The translations under genes were made by a program, and so were the position numbers. Shown here in pieces: positions 40,826 to 44,793 of a stretch of 44,793 bases of DNA. Location of the stretch: positions 1 to 44,793 of the forward strand of contig JAFZLC010000053.1 in NCBI GenBank assembly GCA_017551675.1, read 5' to 3'. Below the pieces are notes generated by a model that was given only the letters and a program-made list of their open reading frames with translations, did not search any database and was not told the DNA's origin. The stretch is from Paludibacteraceae bacterium. GTDB taxonomy: Bacteria > Bacteroidota > Bacteroidia > Bacteroidales > Paludibacteraceae. Within the stretch, counting starts at the first letter, position 1. Every line of letters begins with the position of its first letter.

Positions 40826-43696
40826 ATGTATAATAGGATAGCCAAAATAGTATATTTTATTATGCTTTGCTTGCTTTGTGTGTCTAATTTAGGTGCACAA
40901 CAAACTGTTTTGTGTGATACTACGAGGAGTGTTTATTATGTAAAGCAGGATGGAAAAGGTGATGGTTCATCATGGAAAAATGCGATGGGTAATGAAACAT
41001 TTGCCTATGTTTTACCGAGAGTTAAGCCCAACACAACTTTCCATATAGCAGAAGGAACATATTATCCGGTCTATGATTCGTTGGGAACGATTCCCCAAGA
41101 CACAAAAAATAAAGTTTTTTATACAGAGAAACCAGTAAAGTTGATAGGAGGGTATCCATCTAATGTGCGAAATGATGGCATATTACCAGACCCATACAGT
41201 AATTATACGTATTTCTCAGGAGATCATCTAAATGATGATCCTTCTTTAGATGATTATGAAGAAAATCGAGATGACAACTCATTGAGAATACTTTGGATTA
41301 ATCAGAAAGTGGCTGGTACAAGCGAGATTTTTGGTGTTGATTTTACGAATGGAAGTAGAGATGAGGTATATTATAACTCTGCGTGTTGCTTTTCTTCCCC
41401 TGAAAAATTGAAATTAACATGTGGTGTTAAACTAAAAAAGTGTTATTTTGAACATTCTTATAAGGCAATAAGCTCTAACGTGACCAATACGGAGATGTCT
41501 GATTGTGATGCTAATCGGATTGGAAGGTTCTTTACTTCTTTCAATAGTAAATTAAAAGTAAATGCTTGTACTTTTTTTAATACAGATGAAGTGTTTTTTT
41601 ATTCAGATGAAAAATGTAGTACAATCTGTACAAATTCAACATTTTGTAATGTTAAGAAGCAGATGATTTTAGATTCAGAAAACCCTGCGACTATATTATC
41701 ATTTTATAACAATACAGTCGCAGATTGTCCTGATTTCCAAATATTATCAACCAGTAAGAATTTAATATCTTTGATTGGTAATGTTTTTGTCAATACGAAA
41801 TTTTATTCTTTAAATAGATGGATATCTGATTACAATGCATTCTGTCCATCATCGTATAATTCATATTCACAACCTACTAATACGGATATGTTGGTTGAAA
41901 ACATCTCCTCTATATTAGATTATAATACAAGTTCTTCTACTTACAGATGTATATACAATGGAGGTTTTGGTAGAACTGTTGCTGTTGTAAATGAAGAAGC
42001 AAAGGATGCCATTTTAATACCAAGATCAGCTTCACAAGTTAAGTATGATCAAAGATGGATAGAACGAGATAATAAAACTTGTGCGGGGGCTTATGAATAT
42101 GGTTGTAGTGCCGATACTATTATCTTCCATAGTAATCTGGAAACTATAAAATATCATGATAAAGGTAAGTATACAAATGATGTTGTATTTGAAAAAATCG
42201 GACTTCATTATTATGATACACTTGAGGTGTCTGGCAGTTGTTATCAACTAAGTAGATATCCTGTTGTTGTGACCCCCGTTCTGAATCTAACAGAATATTA
42301 TGTTCGAGTAAAAGCAAAGGGTAAAGGAACAGGAACGTCATGGAACGATGCCATGGATGCGGATATGTTTGCTTACGTTTTGGCAAATTTAAAAAGTGAT
42401 AGTTGCACATTCTATTTGGCAGAAGGTGTTTATCATCCAAACTATAATGAAAAGGGATTGATTAATACGAATTTTTCTAACAGATTGTTTTCTGTGAAAA
42501 AACCTGTGAAAATCATAGGTGGATATTCCGATACAGACCAACCTGTATATAATCCTAAATCGTATTCAACCATCTTTTCTGGAGATATTTTAGATAATGA
42601 TGATGAAGATGAGTCAGCTACATTCGCGGATAATGTGTCAGTTCTCTGGAATGTGTCGCTTGATGCTCAGGCAAATACGTTATTTAAAGGTGTTACATTT
42701 ACAGGTGCACGTAATGAAAATAACAGTAGTTACCATTTATTCCATTATGAGTCGGCAGATACCAACTCACTCTCGTTTGAGCAATGTAAGTTTTCTTATG
42801 GAGGATGTGGATTGCAAATTCATAACGCGAATACGAGCATTAAGAATTCTATATTTGATCATTTGAAATCGCCGTTTCTGTTTTGTTACCCAGGTACAGA
42901 CGTTTCATCTTCTTCGTTCTTTGACATAAGTGAATTGACGTTGCAATCTAAAGATGAAATAGACGAATGGCGTTTTACGAATTGTTCATTTATGATTGAT
43001 AATACAATCACAATAAATGCAAAGACGGGAACAAATTGTTATTTTACACATAATACTGTTTTTGGTGAAGAAATTTATATTAGTTTGGATGATACAACTA
43101 ATTTGAATATGTATGGAAACATCTTTGGGAAACAGATCAACTCGAAAAATGCTGTTGTTCCATCAAGTTCATTCCATTCTGAATACAATGTTCATCTTTT
43201 GCCGAAAATAAAGAGTGTGTCAGACTTGTTCTCTGAAACAGATTTGTTCTTAGAGAAAAAGGAATTCAAAGATTTTATTAGTGACGAATGGCAATATGTA
43301 GGTAATTCATTCACACCTATTATGCCTCTGATTAGTGATTCAACACAGGATGGTAAATCTTTGCGATATAAGCAAGGAGAGAATCCGTTGTTACAAGACC
43401 AAATCGGAACGAAACGTTTGAATTTAACATGTAGGGGTGCTCAAGAATACATGGCTCCTAAAACAGTAATTCCAACACTATTCACTCCTTACTCCGCCAA
43501 TGGTAAAAATGATGTTTTCATGAAAGGGTGTGAAGTCTATATCTATGATATTTATGGTATGTTGATATGCCATGCAACAGATGGTTGGAACGGATATGAT
43601 AACAATAATAAGATGGTTGCTCCAGGTATATATGTATATGCAGTGGACATTCCAAAAGAAGGTATAAAAAAAGGAACGATTGAAGTTTTTAAGTAA
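40826..43696 (+). CDS. Duplicated beta-helix surface protein with type B T9SS C-terminal domain
   Basis: 956 residues from ATG 40826; a TTG in frame at 40811 is a weaker choice. Signal peptide to about NLGAQ. Two ~430-residue halves share the same plan: YYVKQDGKGDGSSWKNAM...FAYVLPRVKPNTTFHIAEGTYYP and YYVRVKAKGKGTGTSWNDAM...FAYVLANLKSDSCTFYLAEGVYHP, each followed by KPVKLIGGYP / KPVKIIGGYS and by strings of short strands as in right-handed parallel beta-helix (pectate-lyase-like) proteins. The C-terminus (LFTPYSANGKNDVFMKGCEVYIYDIYGML...GIYVYAV) matches that of the 1373-residue protein. It is probably exported by T9SS to the surface. The PD40 gene follows after 10 bases. Confidence 0.87.
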   Translation: MYNRIAKIVYFIMLCLLCVSNLGAQQTVLCDTTRSVYYVKQDGKGDGSSWKNAMGNETFAYVLPRVKPNTTFHIAEGTYYPVYDSLGTIPQDTKNKVFYTEKPVKLIGGYPSNVRNDGILPDPYSNYTYFSGDHLNDDPSLDDYEENRDDNSLRILWINQKVAGTSEIFGVDFTNGSRDEVYYNSACCFSSPEKLKLTCGVKLKKCYFEHSYKAISSNVTNTEMSDCDANRIGRFFTSFNSKLKVNACTFFNTDEVFFYSDEKCSTICTNSTFCNVKKQMILDSENPATILSFYNNTVADCPDFQILSTSKNLISLIGNVFVNTKFYSLNRWISDYNAFCPSSYNSYSQPTNTDMLVENISSILDYNTSSSTYRCIYNGGFGRTVAVVNEEAKDAILIPRSASQVKYDQRWIERDNKTCAGAYEYGCSADTIIFHSNLETIKYHDKGKYTNDVVFEKIGLHYYDTLEVSGSCYQLSRYPVVVTPVLNLTEYYVRVKAKGKGTGTSWNDAMDADMFAYVLANLKSDSCTFYLAEGVYHPNYNEKGLINTNFSNRLFSVKKPVKIIGGYSDTDQPVYNPKSYSTIFSGDILDNDDEDESATFADNVSVLWNVSLDAQANTLFKGVTFTGARNENNSSYHLFHYESADTNSLSFEQCKFSYGGCGLQIHNANTSIKNSIFDHLKSPFLFCYPGTDVSSSSFFDISELTLQSKDEIDEWRFTNCSFMIDNTITINAKTGTNCYFTHNTVFGEEIYISLDDTTNLNMYGNIFGKQINSKNAVVPSSSFHSEYNVHLLPKIKSVSDLFSETDLFLEKKEFKDFISDEWQYVGNSFTPIMPLISDSTQDGKSLRYKQGENPLLQDQIGTKRLNLTCRGAQEYMAPKTVIPTLFTPYSANGKNDVFMKGCEVYIYDIYGMLICHATDGWNGYDNNNKMVAPGIYVYAVDIPKEGIKKGTIEVFK

Positions 43697-43706
43697 TTAG
43701 AATAAA

Positions 43707-44576
43707 ATGAGAAAGCTATTTTTTTCAGTACTGTTATTGAGTGCTTATGGAATAAGTGCTTATGAGAGTAAATTTTTGATGGAATATACAATGGAACGTT
43801 CATCAATCAACACAAACGAAAAGGTTGAAAATCTCTCCGTGATAAACGATAACTTGATATTTTCAAGGGGCGGAAAGATTTATACAACTCTTTTTAACAT
43901 GGACAATGATCTTAGAATGGGGGAAGAACGTTCAGATTTAAATGCTTTGCATATTAGTGGACAGTTCTCTGAATACAATGGCGTGTTGTATTATTCTTCT
44001 AATGGTTTATTGTGCTCTTCTGTGATGAAGAATGGCTTGTGGGTATCGGAAGGTGAACTGAAAATAGATGGCTACGGTAGTCAAAGAGAGAAAGGTAAGG
44101 GGTCATCTTTGTTCTATGGACGATGGTCTTATGAGACTAAAGGGAAGACAAAGGACCCAATGTATAATCCATTCATCGCCAATAAAGGTAAACGTCTTTA
44201 TTTTACCTCTACAATGGAAGGAGGAAAGGGTGGAAGAGATATTTGGTACATCGAACGTAATGCGGATGGAAAAACTTGGTCTGCTCCAATTAATGAGGAG
44301 TCTGTTAATACTGATAAAGACGAAGACTATCCAGTTTTGATGTCTGACAATACCTTGTATTTTTCATCTAATCGCGATTCGAAATTAAAAGGATACAATA
44401 TCTATAAAAAGAATTTGTCAGATAAAAAACCTGCTGTTCAGTTAGAATCTATGTATAATAGTAATGGTAACGATATTAACTTTGTGGTTGTTGGTGGAAT
44501 ACCTTATTTCTTGTCTGATAAAAATGGTATTCAAAACATCTACTTTGCAAAGTTGAAAGAGGTTGACAATGACTGA
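43707..44576 (+). CDS. Secreted PD40 beta-propeller protein
   Basis: 289 residues with a signal peptide (MRKLFFSVLLLSAYGISAY). Repeated short strands include the PD40/WD40-like signatures GKRLYFTSTMEGGKGGRDIWYIER, DEDYPVLMSDNTLYFSSNRD, and IPYFLSDKNGIQNIYFAKL. It is read with the beta-helix gene (10 bases between) and the PorP/SprF gene (22 bases after). PD40 proteins occur among T9SS components such as PorE, but this one lacks the OmpA-like domain. It may help attach or stabilise the secreted protein at the surface (inference). Confidence 0.82.
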   Translation: MRKLFFSVLLLSAYGISAYESKFLMEYTMERSSINTNEKVENLSVINDNLIFSRGGKIYTTLFNMDNDLRMGEERSDLNALHISGQFSEYNGVLYYSSNGLLCSSVMKNGLWVSEGELKIDGYGSQREKGKGSSLFYGRWSYETKGKTKDPMYNPFIANKGKRLYFTSTMEGGKGGRDIWYIERNADGKTWSAPINEESVNTDKDEDYPVLMSDNTLYFSSNRDSKLKGYNIYKKNLSDKKPAVQLESMYNSNGNDINFVVVGGIPYFLSDKNGIQNIYFAKLKEVDND

Positions 44577-44598
44577 TAAATGATAAAAATGTAACACA

Positions 44599-44793
44599 AT
44601 GAGACACCGAAAAAAAATATTGGGTGCAGTATTTCTGTTGGGACTTTCCTTCTCCCTCAGTGCACAACAAGACATGCTACTGACGCAGGAGTACTTCTCA
44701 AGGGTGAACCGAAATCCGGCTGCAACGGGAAATTCAAATGACATTGATATCTTCCTGCATGGTCGTATTCAATGGGTAGGAGTGGACAATGGA
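44599..44793 (+). CDS. PorP/SprF family type IX secretion membrane protein (partial)
   Basis: 65 residues from ATG 44599 to the window edge; the gene continues outside. A signal peptide (MRHRKKILGAVFLLGLSFSLSAQ) is followed by QDMLLTQEYFSRVNRNPAATG, the typical PorP/SprF opening in which the first strand reads xxY..N....NPA..G. PorP/SprF proteins are outer-membrane barrels that pair with type B T9SS substrates and are commonly coded right after them. Here it follows the beta-helix substrate and PD40 genes in one run, so it is the likely partner of one or both T9SS proteins. Confidence 0.9.
   Translation, partial: MRHRKKILGAVFLLGLSFSLSAQQDMLLTQEYFSRVNRNPAATGNSNDIDIFLHGRIQWVGVDNG

Overview
The window looks like chromosome of an anaerobic member of the Bacteroidales (phylum Bacteroidota). 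The grounds are: a pyrophosphate-dependent phosphofructokinase; an 11-subunit complex I operon with fused nuoCD and no nuoE, nuoF or nuoG; two proteins ending in the gliding-motility/type IX secretion type B C-terminal domain, followed by a PorP/SprF gene; many outer-membrane and lipoprotein genes; and promoters of the Bacteroidota form TTTG-N19-21-TAnnTTTG(C). Family cannot be fixed from this sequence. The type IX secretion genes argue against typical gut Bacteroides and fit Paludibacteraceae, Porphyromonadaceae or Prevotellaceae-like lineages better.

Layout. 1-4.3 kb: tail of an ORF6N-type gene, then minus-strand ygiQ (radical SAM), two small secreted proteins and a GNAT acetyltransferase. 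4.4-9.0 kb (plus strand): a NifX-like iron-sulfur/metal-binding protein, a four-domain flavin reductase-rubredoxin-rubrerythrin-rubredoxin fusion, an AlaX-like tRNA editing protein, a DUF1294 membrane protein, purU, and a PG_1098-like methyltransferase that starts at TTG inside the purU stop. 9.0-12.9 kb: a small lipoprotein, a 0.9-kb spacer with REP-like palindromes in inverted orientation, mnmA, a convergent rsmI-like methyltransferase, and a probable ~290-nt structured RNA with its own promoter and terminator. 12.9-23.2 kb: the nuo operon on the minus strand (nuoA-B-CD-H-I-J-K-L-M-N), preceded by a 28-codon reading frame and an intrinsic terminator that together look like a leader. 23.4-29.0 kb: a TPR protein, tRNA-Arg(ACG), a TetR regulator, and a divergent substrate-binding lipoprotein plus FecCD-type permease with no ATPase gene beside them. 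29.1-32.4 kb: two tandem outer-membrane barrel paralogs and convergent pfp; a 71-bp relic of the pfp 3' end lies between the paralogs and shows how the duplication arose. 32.5-36.1 kb: a 19-codon mini-gene with a strong promoter, a DUF4253 protein, a DUF1508 protein, a CCA-adding/HD tRNA nucleotidyltransferase, and a small basic protein. 36.1 kb to the end: a surface-export block with a 1373-residue repeat protein and a 956-residue duplicated beta-helix protein (both with type B sorting domains), a convergent small lipoprotein, a PD40 beta-propeller protein, and the start of a PorP/SprF gene cut by the window edge.

How the genes fit together. The energy genes (complex I without its NADH-oxidising module, PPi-dependent glycolysis, oxygen/peroxide-reducing rubrerythrin fusion) suit an anaerobe with reduced-ferredoxin- or other donor-driven respiration. 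The T9SS block is the usual pairing of type B secreted proteins with their own PorP/SprF-like outer-membrane partner. The best leads for undescribed biology are the 19-aa mini-gene, the nuo leader ORF with terminator, the ~290-nt RNA, and the four-domain rubrerythrin. No phage, insertion sequence transposase, CRISPR array or rRNA was seen.
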